Below are positions 8,323-16,733 of a stretch of DNA of 43,259 nt, piece after piece (position 1 is the stretch's first letter; each line of letters starts with the position of its first letter). The notes beneath the pieces were generated by a model. The model saw only the letters and a list, made by a program, of their open reading frames with translations, made no database searches and had not been told where the DNA came from. Location: NCBI GenBank assembly GCA_026931725.1, contig JAIXLE010000256.1:1-43259 (forward strand). Direction: 5' to 3'. Made by a program: the position numbers and the translations under genes. The DNA is from Bacteroidales bacterium (GTDB lineage: Bacteria; Planctomycetota; Planctomycetia; Gemmatales; Gemmataceae).

Positions 8323-9537
8323 ATGACCACACGCCGCAGTTTCCTTCTTTCCGCGACCACTGCCGCCGCTGCCACGGTGGCCGGGTCTTCCGCCACGGCG
8401 TTCGCCGCCAATGAGACATTGAACATCGGTGTCATCGGCACCGGCGGTCGGGCGCGGCATCTGATGAAATCGCTCGCCCAGATCGACGGTGTCCGCATCA
8501 CACATTTGTGCGACATCTGGGATGCCGCGCTCAGCCAAGCGGCTCCGCTGGCCGATCCGCGGGCCACGGCCACCAAGGTCTACGCCGAGTTGCTCGCCGA
8601 GAAGGACGTGGATGCTGTCCTCATTGGGACATCGGACCACCAGCACGTCCCCATCACCATCGCGGCCCTGCGAGCGGGCAAGGATGTCTACGTCGAAAAG
8701 CCGTTGACACACGATCTCGCCGAAGGGGCGGGCATCCTCCAGGCCCAGGAACAGGCGAAAAAGGTCGTCCAGGTCGGCACCCAGCAGCGGAGTATGCCGC
8801 ACATCCGCGAAGCCCGCGAACTGGTGCAATCCGGGAAACTCGGCACCGTGCTGCGGGTGAAGATGAGTTGGAACCGGAACACCAACCGCGTGAAGCGGTT
8901 CCCGCTGGGGGTGAATCCGAAGCAGGTCGATTGGAAGGCGTTTTTGGGCACGGCCCCGGATCAGCCGTTCGACGAGTACCGATTCCGCAACTGGCGCTGG
9001 TTCTGGGATTTTGGCGGCGGCATCTTCACGGACTTGATGGTGCATTGGGTCGATGTCGCCCATTTCGTTCTCGGCGTGGATACCCCGTTGCGGGCGGTCA
9101 GCCTCGGTGAGTTCGTGCAGGCAAAAGATGTCTGGGAAACGCCGGACACGGTGCAGACGATCCTGAGTTACCCGAACGCGCTGCAAATGCACTTCGAGGG
9201 CACTTTCAGTAACGCCCGGCACGGTGCCCGCATCGAATTCCTCGGCACCGAAGCCACGCTCTACGCCGATCGCGGTCGATTGGAACTGATTCCCGAGCGC
9301 AAGAGCAAGCGAACGGGCTTCCAAAAGATTCTCGGCCACAAGCCCGACTACCCCGGCGCGGACTTTTACGATTTGCCGGACGGCGAACGGCTCCACCTGC
9401 AAAACTGGGTCGACTGCGTGCGGAGCCGCAAGGAGCCCACGGCTCCGCTCGCGGCGGGGGTGGCCTCGGCGGCGGCAGCGCATCTGGCGAACCGGGCGCT
9501 GCGTGCCGGGCAGACCGCGACCGCCGGGCGGAAGTGA
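8323..9537 (+). CDS. Tat-type Gfo/Idh/MocA family oxidoreductase
   Basis: The protein has 404 aa. It starts with a twin-arginine signal (TRRSFLLSATTAAAA..., cut near AFA), followed directly by a Rossmann fold with GVIGTGGRARHLM, then YVEKPLTHDLAEG and the substrate-domain stretch WFWDFGGGIFTDLMVHWVD. These mark a Gfo/Idh/MocA NAD(P)-dependent sugar or cyclitol dehydrogenase. Tat export fits pre-loaded cofactor, as in glucose-fructose oxidoreductase. ATG at 8323 has AGGA ten bases before it; in-frame codons upstream lack signal character. A second Tat-type protein follows 74 bp downstream, suggesting a joint role in extracytoplasmic carbohydrate turnover. Substrate unknown. Confidence 0.9.
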   Translation: MTTRRSFLLSATTAAAATVAGSSATAFAANETLNIGVIGTGGRARHLMKSLAQIDGVRITHLCDIWDAALSQAAPLADPRATATKVYAELLAEKDVDAVLIGTSDHQHVPITIAALRAGKDVYVEKPLTHDLAEGAGILQAQEQAKKVVQVGTQQRSMPHIREARELVQSGKLGTVLRVKMSWNRNTNRVKRFPLGVNPKQVDWKAFLGTAPDQPFDEYRFRNWRWFWDFGGGIFTDLMVHWVDVAHFVLGVDTPLRAVSLGEFVQAKDVWETPDTVQTILSYPNALQMHFEGTFSNARHGARIEFLGTEATLYADRGRLELIPERKSKRTGFQKILGHKPDYPGADFYDLPDGERLHLQNWVDCVRSRKEPTAPLAAGVASAAAAHLANRALRAGQTATAGRK

Positions 9538-9611
9538 ACGATTTTTTCGTTGCCTCGGCGTGGCCGTTCGCCATGATGTGAACCATCCACCCTCATTCCG
9601 CAGGTTCAATC

Positions 9612-10505
9612 ATGACGCAACACTCTCGCCGACAGTTTCTCGCCGCAGCCGGTGCCGCTCCACTTGTACTGTCGAGTCCGTTGCACGCGGCTCCTCAGCC
9701 CGCCCGAGCCGCGGCACGCCCCCAGTTCCAATTGGGGCTCGTCAGTTACAACGTCGCCGCGCAATGGGATCTGGCAACGGTTCTCAAGACTTGCAAAAGC
9801 ATCGGTGTGGCCGCGTTCGAGGCTCGTACCACGCACAAACACGGTGTCGAACCGACGCTGAAACCGGATCAGCGAGCCACGGTGAAGAAGCAGTTCGCCG
9901 ATGCCGGGGTGGTCTTCTGGGGGTGTGGCAGTACCTGCGAGTTCCATGCCCCGGATGCGGCCGTGGTGCGGAAGCAGATCGAAGACTGCAAACGGTTCTG
10001 CGAACTGGTCCGCGATCTCGGCGGAAAAGGTGTCAAAGTCCGGCCCAACAACGTCCCGAAGGGGAAAACGGTCGAGGAAACCTGTGCGCAAATCGGCAAG
10101 GCGCTGCAAGAGTGTGGGAAGGCCGCTCACGATAACGGCGTGGAAATCTGGGTCGAAGTGCATGGCCCGGTGACACAGTTGCCCCAGAACATGAAGAAGA
10201 TCATGGATGCGTGCGGTCACAAATCCGTGGGTGTCTGCTGGAACTCGAACGCCACCGATCTGATGGAGGGTTCCATTGCCGCGGGGTTCGACCTGCTCGC
10301 TCCGTACATCAAATCGTGTCACATCAACGACCTGGAAAACGATGCCCGTGGCAAATACCCGTACCGCGACCTATTCCGTCGCCTCGCGGGCATCGGCTAC
10401 GACCGCTACACCCTGTGCGAATACGGCAAGTCGTTCAACCCCGAAGAGGGAGCCGCGTTCCTGAAGAAGTACAAGCAGCAATGGACCGAACTAGTCAGCG
10501 GCTGA
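9612..10505 (+). CDS. Sugar phosphate isomerase/epimerase-like TIM-barrel protein with Tat signal
   Basis: The protein has 297 aa. The N-terminus SRRQFLAAAGAAPLVL is a twin-arginine signal. The body is a xylose-isomerase-like (AP_endonuc_2) TIM barrel, with probable divalent-metal ligands in WVEVHG, SCHINDLE and TLCEYGKS. Family members isomerise or epimerise sugars or keto-sugars. Placed 74 bp after a Tat-type dehydrogenase, it could act on that enzyme's product; this is inferred from order only. The hairpin at 10533-10556 ends the unit. Confidence 0.88.
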   Translation: MTQHSRRQFLAAAGAAPLVLSSPLHAAPQPARAAARPQFQLGLVSYNVAAQWDLATVLKTCKSIGVAAFEARTTHKHGVEPTLKPDQRATVKKQFADAGVVFWGCGSTCEFHAPDAAVVRKQIEDCKRFCELVRDLGGKGVKVRPNNVPKGKTVEETCAQIGKALQECGKAAHDNGVEIWVEVHGPVTQLPQNMKKIMDACGHKSVGVCWNSNATDLMEGSIAAGFDLLAPYIKSCHINDLENDARGKYPYRDLFRRLAGIGYDRYTLCEYGKSFNPEEGAAFLKKYKQQWTELVSG

Positions 10506-10532
10506 TGCCGTGTTTCGATCAGGATTCCGCGG

Positions 10533-10556
10533 AACCGGGGACGACAGTCCCCGGTT
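10533..10556 (+). terminator. 24-nt perfect hairpin terminator after the TIM-barrel gene
   Basis: Arms aaccggggac and gtccccggtt pair perfectly around gaca and are followed by gtgtttt, a good intrinsic terminator for the Tat-type pair. It is the inverted twin of the element at 3765-3788, identical over the whole 24 nt. Confidence 0.8.
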
Positions 10557-10655
10557 GTGTTTTCTCATTCAGCGAATTTTTTTATCCCGCTCGCGGGCGG
10601 GGTCGCTACAGTGATGAAAACTTTGTGATCGTTTCTCTTAAGGACTTTTGCTTCT

Positions 10656-11801
10656 ATGACTACCGAATCGTCTGCCACATCGGGTTGGACCGCATACCTG
10701 ACACCGATGAATCTGCTGCTGCTGGTGATTCCCGTGGCGGCGGTGCTGCACTTCACGGAGGCGGCCCCGATTTGGGTGTTCGCCACGTCCGGCTTGAGCA
10801 TCATTCCGCTGGCGGGGTTGCTCGGACGCGCCACGGAAGGATTGGCGGCACGGTACGGCGGCACGATTGGCGGCCTCCTCAATGCGACCTTCGGGAACGC
10901 CGCCGAACTCATCATCGCCATGATGTTGTTGTACAAGGGGAAGTTTGAAACGGTGAAGGCCACCATCACCGGCTCCATCCTCGGCAACCTGCTGCTGGTA
11001 CTCGGGTTGGCGATCCTCGTCGGCGGCTTGCGACGGCGGAGCCAGCAGTTCGACCGCACCCATGCCGGGGTCGGCGCGACCCTGTTGGCGATTGCCTCGG
11101 TCGGTCTGATCGTGCCGACACTCTTTTATTACCTGTACAAATCGACGGCACCCGAAGGCCAATTCGCCGCCGAAGCGTTGCTCAGCGAGGAAATCGCCGT
11201 TGTTCTGATGGTGATTTATGGCTTGAGCCTGCTGTTCACCCTCAAGACGCACCGGAGCCTGACGGATACCGGCTCTGAGACGGAAGCCGCTCAGACCCAA
11301 GGACACGGGCACGAACAGCACGCGGAATGGGGGGTGAAACTCTCCCTGGCCGTGCTGACCGGGGCGACGGTGGCGGTGGCGGTGATCAGTGAATGGTTTG
11401 TCGGTTCGATCGAATCCGCAGCGCACACTTTGGGCATGAATGACATTTTCATCGGTGTGATTGTGGTGGCCGTGGTCGGCAATGCGGCGGAGCATTTCAC
11501 AGCCGTCATCATGGCCTGGAAGAACAAGATGGACGTGGCCATCCAGATCGCGGTGGGGAGCAGTATACAGGTGGCGTTGTTCGTGGCTCCGGTGCTGGTG
11601 TTTGCCAGTTTGCTGATGGGGCACACGCCGCCATTGGATCTGCACTTTACCCCGTTGGAAGTGGCTGCCGTGGTGCTATCCGTCGCGGTGATCGCCCTGG
11701 TCTGCCATGATGGTGAATCACACTGGCTCGAAGGGGCAATGCTGTTGGCCGTGTATCTGATCTTCGCGCTGGCGTTCTTCAACATCCCGATGACGGCCTG
11801 A
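10656..11801 (+). CDS. Calcium/proton antiporter, CaCA (CAX) family
   Basis: The protein has 381 aa with about 11 membrane segments in two inverted halves. Each half carries the alpha-repeat signature: NATFGNAAELIIAMMLL (residues about 68-86) and VVGNAAEHFTAVIMAW. A short acidic/His-containing loop (ETEAAQTQGHGHEQHAEWG) lies between the halves, as in many CAX proteins. The protein would expel cytoplasmic Ca2+ (possibly other divalent cations) in exchange for H+. ATG at 10656 follows AAGGA. It lies downstream of the terminator at 10533 and so probably has its own promoter in the short gap. Confidence 0.92.
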   Translation: MTTESSATSGWTAYLTPMNLLLLVIPVAAVLHFTEAAPIWVFATSGLSIIPLAGLLGRATEGLAARYGGTIGGLLNATFGNAAELIIAMMLLYKGKFETVKATITGSILGNLLLVLGLAILVGGLRRRSQQFDRTHAGVGATLLAIASVGLIVPTLFYYLYKSTAPEGQFAAEALLSEEIAVVLMVIYGLSLLFTLKTHRSLTDTGSETEAAQTQGHGHEQHAEWGVKLSLAVLTGATVAVAVISEWFVGSIESAAHTLGMNDIFIGVIVVAVVGNAAEHFTAVIMAWKNKMDVAIQIAVGSSIQVALFVAPVLVFASLLMGHTPPLDLHFTPLEVAAVVLSVAVIALVCHDGESHWLEGAMLLAVYLIFALAFFNIPMTA

Positions 11802-11836
11802 TACAATGGCTGTTCAGATCGGGATGGGGAGATGCC

Positions 11837-12661
11837 ATGATGCCGTCGAGTGGGCGTTTGTTCGTGACGGCCGCACTGGCGCGGACGTATCCGCGGGTGG
11901 CGTGGATGTTCCGCCATCGCGTCTGGTTGATTCAAGAGACGTTTTTGCCGCTACTCTCGGTGGCGGCGTTCGCTTATGTTTATCGGTCAATGCATGCGCC
12001 GGCGGAATATGTCGGGTTCGTGGTGCTCGGCGCGGCGATGACGGCATTTTGGATGAATGTTCTCTGGAGCATGGGGGCTCACCTCTACTGGGAGCGGGAT
12101 AGCGGCAACCTCGAACTCTACATTCTGTCCCCGGCTCCGCTGATGGGCATTTTGGCGGGCATGGCCCTGGGCGGGATGACCACAACTTGCGTGCGGGCAC
12201 TGACCATCATCACCGCCGGGGTGCTGATCTTCGATGTCCCGTTTCAGCCAACAAGCTGGTGGTTGTTGGGGTTCATCTTCCTGCTGACGATGGTGGCGCT
12301 GTACGGACTGGGGATGATGTTTGCATCCGTGTTCCTGCTGTACGGTCGAGAAGCCTGGCACACGGTGAACCTGTTGCAGGAGCCGGTGTACCTGATGACC
12401 GGGATGAATTTTCCGGTGAAGGCACTCGGCCAGATGCTGACGCACGCGCTGCCCGCCATCGCCATGCTGATTCCCCTGACCGGCGGCATGGACGCGATGC
12501 GGCAAGTGCTGTTCCGCAGCGAAGGCTTTTTGAGCGTCTGGACCGAGGTCGGCTTGCTGGCCGGGTTATCGCTGGTGTTTCTGACCCTGGCCCGCTGGAC
12601 GCTGGCCACCCTCGAACGCAAAGCCCGCCGCGACGGTGCGCTCACCGTGAAATGGCAGTGA
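11837..12661 (+). CDS. ABC-2 type transporter permease
   Basis: The protein has 274 aa with about six membrane segments. Features matching ABC-2 permeases (daunorubicin/polysaccharide exporter type) are WERDSGNLELYILSPAP after the second segment and the C-terminal tail RWTLATLERKARRDGAL. Start ATG 11837 has GGGGAG five bases before it. No ATP-binding gene is next to it; the nearest in the window is at 20538, already paired with another permease. It sits 35 bp after the Ca2+/H+ antiporter gene on the same strand, so co-transcription is possible. Substrate unknown. Confidence 0.82.
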   Translation: MMPSSGRLFVTAALARTYPRVAWMFRHRVWLIQETFLPLLSVAAFAYVYRSMHAPAEYVGFVVLGAAMTAFWMNVLWSMGAHLYWERDSGNLELYILSPAPLMGILAGMALGGMTTTCVRALTIITAGVLIFDVPFQPTSWWLLGFIFLLTMVALYGLGMMFASVFLLYGREAWHTVNLLQEPVYLMTGMNFPVKALGQMLTHALPAIAMLIPLTGGMDAMRQVLFRSEGFLSVWTEVGLLAGLSLVFLTLARWTLATLERKARRDGALTVKWQ

Positions 12662-12692
12662 GGAATCGCACCTCGACGCGGAAAGCCCGCCT

Positions 12693-13076
12693 TCACCCAC
12701 TCATCGCAATGGCGGTGGCGGTGGCGTAGGCGCGGCAATGGGCCATCGCGAGACGAATCTGGGCCACGTCACGCTGCGTCAAGAGGGCGGCCGTCAGCCC
12801 GGATACCCGCACTTCCGGCTCAATGGCGTTTTCGCACGCAATCTCGACATCAATCCAGGCGATCCCCCGTCGCCAAGTCGTGCCCAGGCTGCGGAAGACG
12901 GCTTCCTTGGCCGCCCACACCGCCGCGTAATGCTCCGTGCTGTGCCGCCGTTCTCGGATGTACGCCTGCTCGGACAGGGTGTACACTTGGCCCACAAAGA
13001 CCTCACCGTGCCGGTCGATCAACTTCCGCACCCGCAAACAATCGACAATCTGGGTGCCGATTCCGACGATCCGCAT
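12693..13076 (-). CDS. acpS: Holo-[acyl-carrier-protein] synthase (AcpS), with an altered metal-site residue
   Basis: The protein has 127 aa, the normal AcpS length. It opens with VGIGTQIVDCLRV and contains HYAAVWAAKEAVFRSLGT, the two AcpS signatures. AcpS transfers 4'-phosphopantetheine from CoA to a Ser of acyl carrier protein. In the usual GIGxDIVE motif the Asp (residue 9 in the E. coli enzyme) binds Mg2+; here it is Gln9, while Glu58 of the second motif is kept. Whether this is tolerated or marks a different metal geometry is not known from the sequence. ATG at 13076 has AGGA seven bases upstream. The gene diverges from the helicase gene. Confidence 0.9.
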   Translation of the reverse strand: MRIVGIGTQIVDCLRVRKLIDRHGEVFVGQVYTLSEQAYIRERRHSTEHYAAVWAAKEAVFRSLGTTWRRGIAWIDVEIACENAIEPEVRVSGLTAALLTQRDVAQIRLAMAHCRAYATATAIAMSG

Positions 13077-13111
13077 GATCCGTTCCTGTCGTCTGAAGTC
13101 CGATGAGGCGG

Positions 13112-13117
13112 TATAAT
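13112..13117 (+). promoter_or_regulatory. Candidate -10 box (TATAAT) for the PcrA/UvrD helicase gene
   Basis: A perfect TATAAT preceded by G lies 67-72 bp upstream of the helicase ATG in the acpS/helicase divergent gap. No good -35 hexamer is seen at 16-18 bp. Confidence 0.4.
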
Positions 13118-13183
13118 TCCGGTTTGTCTTTATTGTCGCGGGCGGGGTTCCTGCCGCGTAGTGGTCTTCTGGAAGGTTTTACC

Positions 13184-15448
13184 ATGTCCCGAGCGCATTC
13201 CCGTTCCCAGGATTTACTCGCGGACCTGACACCGGATCAACGGGATGCCGTGCAGCATGGCGAAGGGCCGCTTCTGATTCTGGCCGGGGCGGGGTCCGGC
13301 AAAACGCGGGTCATTACCCGGCGAGTGGCGTACCTGCTGCAAAGTGGCATCCGAGCCAGCAACATTCTGGCCATCACCTTCACCAACAAGGCCGCCGGGG
13401 AAATGCGGTCCCGCGTGGAACAACTCGTACCGGGGAACCGGGTCTGGGTCAGCACCTTCCACAGCCTCGGTGCCCGACTGTTGCGGCAATACGCGGATCG
13501 TCTCAATCTCGATAAGAATTTCACGATCTACGATACGGACGACCGCACCCGGCTCGTCAAAGATGCCCTCGCCGCGGCTGGGATCGACGATGTGAAATTC
13601 ACCCCGGATCGGATCGCCGGGGCCATCGGCAAAGCGAAGAACCAACTCCTCACGCCCCGACTCTACGCCGAGAATGCCCGTGACTTCTTCACGCAGACCG
13701 TCGCTAAGGTGTACCACTTCTACGAGGTCAAACGTCAGAAAGCGAACGGGATGGATTTTGACGATCTGCTGTACATCCCCGCTCTGGCCCTGCGGACAAA
13801 CGAGGAATTCCGGGCCGAACTCGATAGCCGATTCCAGTACATTCTCATTGATGAATACCAGGATACGAACTCGGCCCAATATGAGATCGTCCGCCGATTG
13901 TCGCTGCACTACCCGAACCTCTATGTCGTCGGCGACCCGGACCAATCCATCTACAAATGGCGCGGCTCAGATATTCGCAACATCCTGGATTTTGAGCGGG
14001 ACTACCCCAACGCTCGCGTCATCACCCTGGAGCAGAACTACCGCAGTACCCAGGCGATCCTCCATGCCGCCAGCGTGCTGATCGACCACAACAAACAGCG
14101 GAAGAAAAAGAAACTCATCACCACGAACCCGCCCGGAAATCCCGTTCAGGTTCTCACCTTCGACAACGGACTCGATGAGGCGGAAGGGATCGTCCTGCGG
14201 ATTCAGGAAGCCGTGAAAGCGGGGCGTTACCGCTACGCCGATCATGCGATCTTCGTGCGGATCAACGCGCTGACCCGTTCGCTAGAGTCCGCGTTCGTCA
14301 AACATGGCGTGCCGTTCCAGATCGTCAAGGGACTCACCTTCTTCGAGCGGAAGGAAAACAAAGACATTCTGGCGTATCTGAGATTGCTGGTGAACCCAGC
14401 CGATGCGGTCAGCTTCCTGCGGGCGGTGAACGAACCGGGCCGCGGCATCGGCAAAGTTTCGCTCGATCACCTCATGCGGGTCGCCGCTGAGCGTGATCTC
14501 ACCTTGATGGAAACGTGTGGCCATGTCGCGGGCATCCCGGAAATCAAAGGGAAAGCGGCCACCGGGCTCCGTAACTTTTACCGTCTCATCGCCGATCTGC
14601 GCACCGAACTGGAGCAACCGCCCCACGAACTGATCCGGCTGGTGCTGGAACAGTCCGGCTACCGCAAAATGCTCGCCGATTCCGGGGATGAAGACGACAT
14701 CGAGCGATTGGCGAACATCGACGAACTCGTGACCGCCGCGAAACAGTTCTCGGATGCGAACCCCGATTGCGGCCTGGGCGATTTTCTGGAACAGATCACC
14801 CTGGCCTCAGATGTGGATAGCTGGGACACCGAAGCCAATCATGTCTCGGTCATGACCCTGCACGCCGCGAAAGGGCTCGAATTCCCGGTTGTTTATATGA
14901 TGGCCGTGGAGCAGGGGCTCTTGCCGCATGAGCGTTCCCTGGGCAAAGACGAAGACATTGAGGAAGAACGCCGACTCTGCTTCGTGGGCATGACCCGTGC
15001 CATGAAGGAACTGAACCTTTGCCACGGGCGGATGCGGGAGTTTCGCGGGCAGATCAACTACGCGGTGCCGAGCATGTTTTTGGAAGAATTGCCGCGCGAA
15101 GTCCTTCACGAAGACCGGGCTTCTCGGAAGAACATCGGACGGGCCGCCGTGGAGAATTGGCGTGCGCGGACTCAGGGTGCCGCCGCGGCTGCCGGTTTCG
15201 CCACGCAGCCCTCTTTGCCCACCTTGCCCCAGAAAGCGACCGCGCCACTGAGTGCGGCATCAACGGGTTCGGATACCGAGTACGCCGTGGGGCAGGTCGT
15301 GCAGCACGCGCAATATGGGATCGGACAGATTCTGGATGTTAGCGGGTACGGGGCACTGCGGAAGGTGAAGATCCGCTTCGCCAGCGCCGGGGAGAAAACC
15401 TTTGTCGCCGCGAAAGCGAAACTCACCATCGTCAAGCGGAAATCGTGA
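13184..15448 (+). CDS. pcrA: ATP-dependent DNA helicase, PcrA/UvrD family
   Basis: The protein has 754 aa with all superfamily 1A motifs in order: AGAGSGKT (residues 34-41), TFTNKAAGEM, VSTFHSLGARLLR, LIDEYQDTNSAQY, VVGDPDQSIYKWRG, LEQNYRST, VMTLHAAKGLEFPVVYM and RLCFVGMTRA. The C-terminal YAVGQVVQHAQYGIGQIL segment is the tudor-like domain of PcrA. The enzyme unwinds DNA 3' to 5' in nucleotide excision and mismatch repair and clears RNA polymerase. The frame runs upstream to 13103, but ATG 13184 with GGAAGG just before it is the natural start. Confidence 0.93.
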   Translation: MSRAHSRSQDLLADLTPDQRDAVQHGEGPLLILAGAGSGKTRVITRRVAYLLQSGIRASNILAITFTNKAAGEMRSRVEQLVPGNRVWVSTFHSLGARLLRQYADRLNLDKNFTIYDTDDRTRLVKDALAAAGIDDVKFTPDRIAGAIGKAKNQLLTPRLYAENARDFFTQTVAKVYHFYEVKRQKANGMDFDDLLYIPALALRTNEEFRAELDSRFQYILIDEYQDTNSAQYEIVRRLSLHYPNLYVVGDPDQSIYKWRGSDIRNILDFERDYPNARVITLEQNYRSTQAILHAASVLIDHNKQRKKKKLITTNPPGNPVQVLTFDNGLDEAEGIVLRIQEAVKAGRYRYADHAIFVRINALTRSLESAFVKHGVPFQIVKGLTFFERKENKDILAYLRLLVNPADAVSFLRAVNEPGRGIGKVSLDHLMRVAAERDLTLMETCGHVAGIPEIKGKAATGLRNFYRLIADLRTELEQPPHELIRLVLEQSGYRKMLADSGDEDDIERLANIDELVTAAKQFSDANPDCGLGDFLEQITLASDVDSWDTEANHVSVMTLHAAKGLEFPVVYMMAVEQGLLPHERSLGKDEDIEEERRLCFVGMTRAMKELNLCHGRMREFRGQINYAVPSMFLEELPREVLHEDRASRKNIGRAAVENWRARTQGAAAAAGFATQPSLPTLPQKATAPLSAASTGSDTEYAVGQVVQHAQYGIGQILDVSGYGALRKVKIRFASAGEKTFVAAKAKLTIVKRKS

Positions 15449-15466
15449 ACCCATCAGGGGTTTCTC

Positions 15467-15493
15467 CCCCTCGTCCGTTGGAAGGATGAGGGG
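15467..15493. terminator. Bidirectional terminator hairpin between the helicase and hydrolase genes
   Basis: cccctcgtcc (15467-15476) pairs with ggatgagggg (15484-15493), ten pairs with one G-U, around a 7-nt loop. Outer gaaccc/gggttc (15447-15452, 15496-15501) can extend it. It lies between convergent genes. Confidence 0.6.
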
Positions 15494-15504
15494 AAGGGTT
15501 CGCA

Positions 15505-16605
15505 TTACTTGGGCTTGGCGACACCGAATTGCGGCAAGTTGATCGGCGGCGGAACGGTGAAACTCCGGTTGGTCACACGAATCAGGTTGAGCCGTTCCTT
15601 TTCCAGGGCGTTCAGATAATCCACGATCATCTTTTCCGTGCCCAGGTTCTTACCGAGCAGATCGACCCCGGCCAGCTTGGTTCCCTTAATGAGTCGTCCT
15701 TGCGTGAGTGGGAGCTTGGCCAATCGGCTGCCGCCGGTCGAGGCGAGTACCTGATCCAGATAGAACTTACTGCTAAATCGGCCCACGCGGTCCTGTTCTC
15801 CGGCCACGAACAGCATCGGGGTCCGTTCACGCAGGCCCGGCGCGGCTTGCATCCACTGTTGAATCAGGCGATCCGAAACGCTGCGGTGCTTCGTTGGTGA
15901 GAGCCAGATGGCCCCGGCGACATCCAGGGCGGCGGGTTCGATGCCGTTGAGTCCGTTCGGTGAGGGAAGATTCAGAATCAGGTTCCCCATCCCGATGGCG
16001 AACGGCGGCATTTTCTGGGGTCGGCTCCATTCCGCGGTCAGGTACAGGAAGCCGTTGACGACCGCATCCGTGGCACCGATCAGGTACACGGAACGGGTGT
16101 TGACTTCGCTGTTATCGTTCAACTGATCCAAGGCGACGCGGGCGGCCATGATGTCATCCGCCAAGCGGGGGAAGTAATCGCCCCCATCCCGACCGGGGAA
16201 ACTTTTCACGTCGATGGTGTCGGCGCGTTTGCGGGCCAGTGTCGGCAAGTAGCTGAGGTTGATCGGGTCGGTCCAAAACTTGCTCGTGTTGACGATCTTG
16301 CTATCGCCGTGGCCGCGGAAGTCGAACCGCAGGACGTTGTACCCTTCTTCGGCCAGGGTTTTCGCCAGACCGGGCCAGTCGCCCTTGTTGGGGTCCACTC
16401 CGTAGCTGTGCAGCATCAGGACGGTGGGGCTATTCGCGCCCTTCTTGGATTTGTACAGAATCCCCTGGAGTGTCACTTCATCATGAGATTTGAAGGCCAG
16501 TTTGCGGGTATTCTCATCCGCCTGGGCGGCGGCTTCCGGGGCGTGGGCGAGCCAGATGAGCAAACCAGCCGAAAACAAGGTCAACAGTGTGAACCGACGA
16601 TCCAT
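15505..16605 (-). CDS. Secreted alpha/beta hydrolase fold protein with degenerate nucleophile elbow
   Basis: The protein has 366 aa. The signal peptide is FTLLTLFSAGLLIWLAHAPEAAAQ. The hydrolase fold is visible in VLMLHSYGVDPNKGDWPGLAKTL (oxyanion-hole loop), RFDFRGHGDS, VYLIGATDAVVNG at the nucleophile position, and MLFVAGEQDRVG for the acid loop. The usual G-x-S-x-G reads G-A-T-D-A (177-181), with Thr179 where the Ser should be, so classical esterase activity is doubtful; a binding or Thr-dependent role is possible. ATG 16605 has GGAGG nine bases before it. The ferredoxin gene lies 128 bp upstream on the same strand. Function unknown. Confidence 0.8.
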   Translation of the reverse strand: MDRRFTLLTLFSAGLLIWLAHAPEAAAQADENTRKLAFKSHDEVTLQGILYKSKKGANSPTVLMLHSYGVDPNKGDWPGLAKTLAEEGYNVLRFDFRGHGDSKIVNTSKFWTDPINLSYLPTLARKRADTIDVKSFPGRDGGDYFPRLADDIMAARVALDQLNDNSEVNTRSVYLIGATDAVVNGFLYLTAEWSRPQKMPPFAIGMGNLILNLPSPNGLNGIEPAALDVAGAIWLSPTKHRSVSDRLIQQWMQAAPGLRERTPMLFVAGEQDRVGRFSSKFYLDQVLASTGGSRLAKLPLTQGRLIKGTKLAGVDLLGKNLGTEKMIVDYLNALEKERLNLIRVTNRSFTVPPPINLPQFGVAKPK

Positions 16606-16733
16606 CGGTACGATCCTCCGGGAGACGGGGCGGATGGCAGACAGGACGACCTACATGACGATTCTCGAATAACTGGATGGTACGCCGTTACCGATTGACG
16701 GTCAACCAATTCCGCCCACTGATTCTGACCGGA

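Noticed and set aside
8152..9609. Long minus-strand reading frame (485 codons) opposite the Gfo/Idh/MocA gene
   Set aside because: It mirrors the codon pattern of the plus-strand gene, whose Tat signal and Rossmann motifs are clear. Antisense open frames are expected at this GC content.
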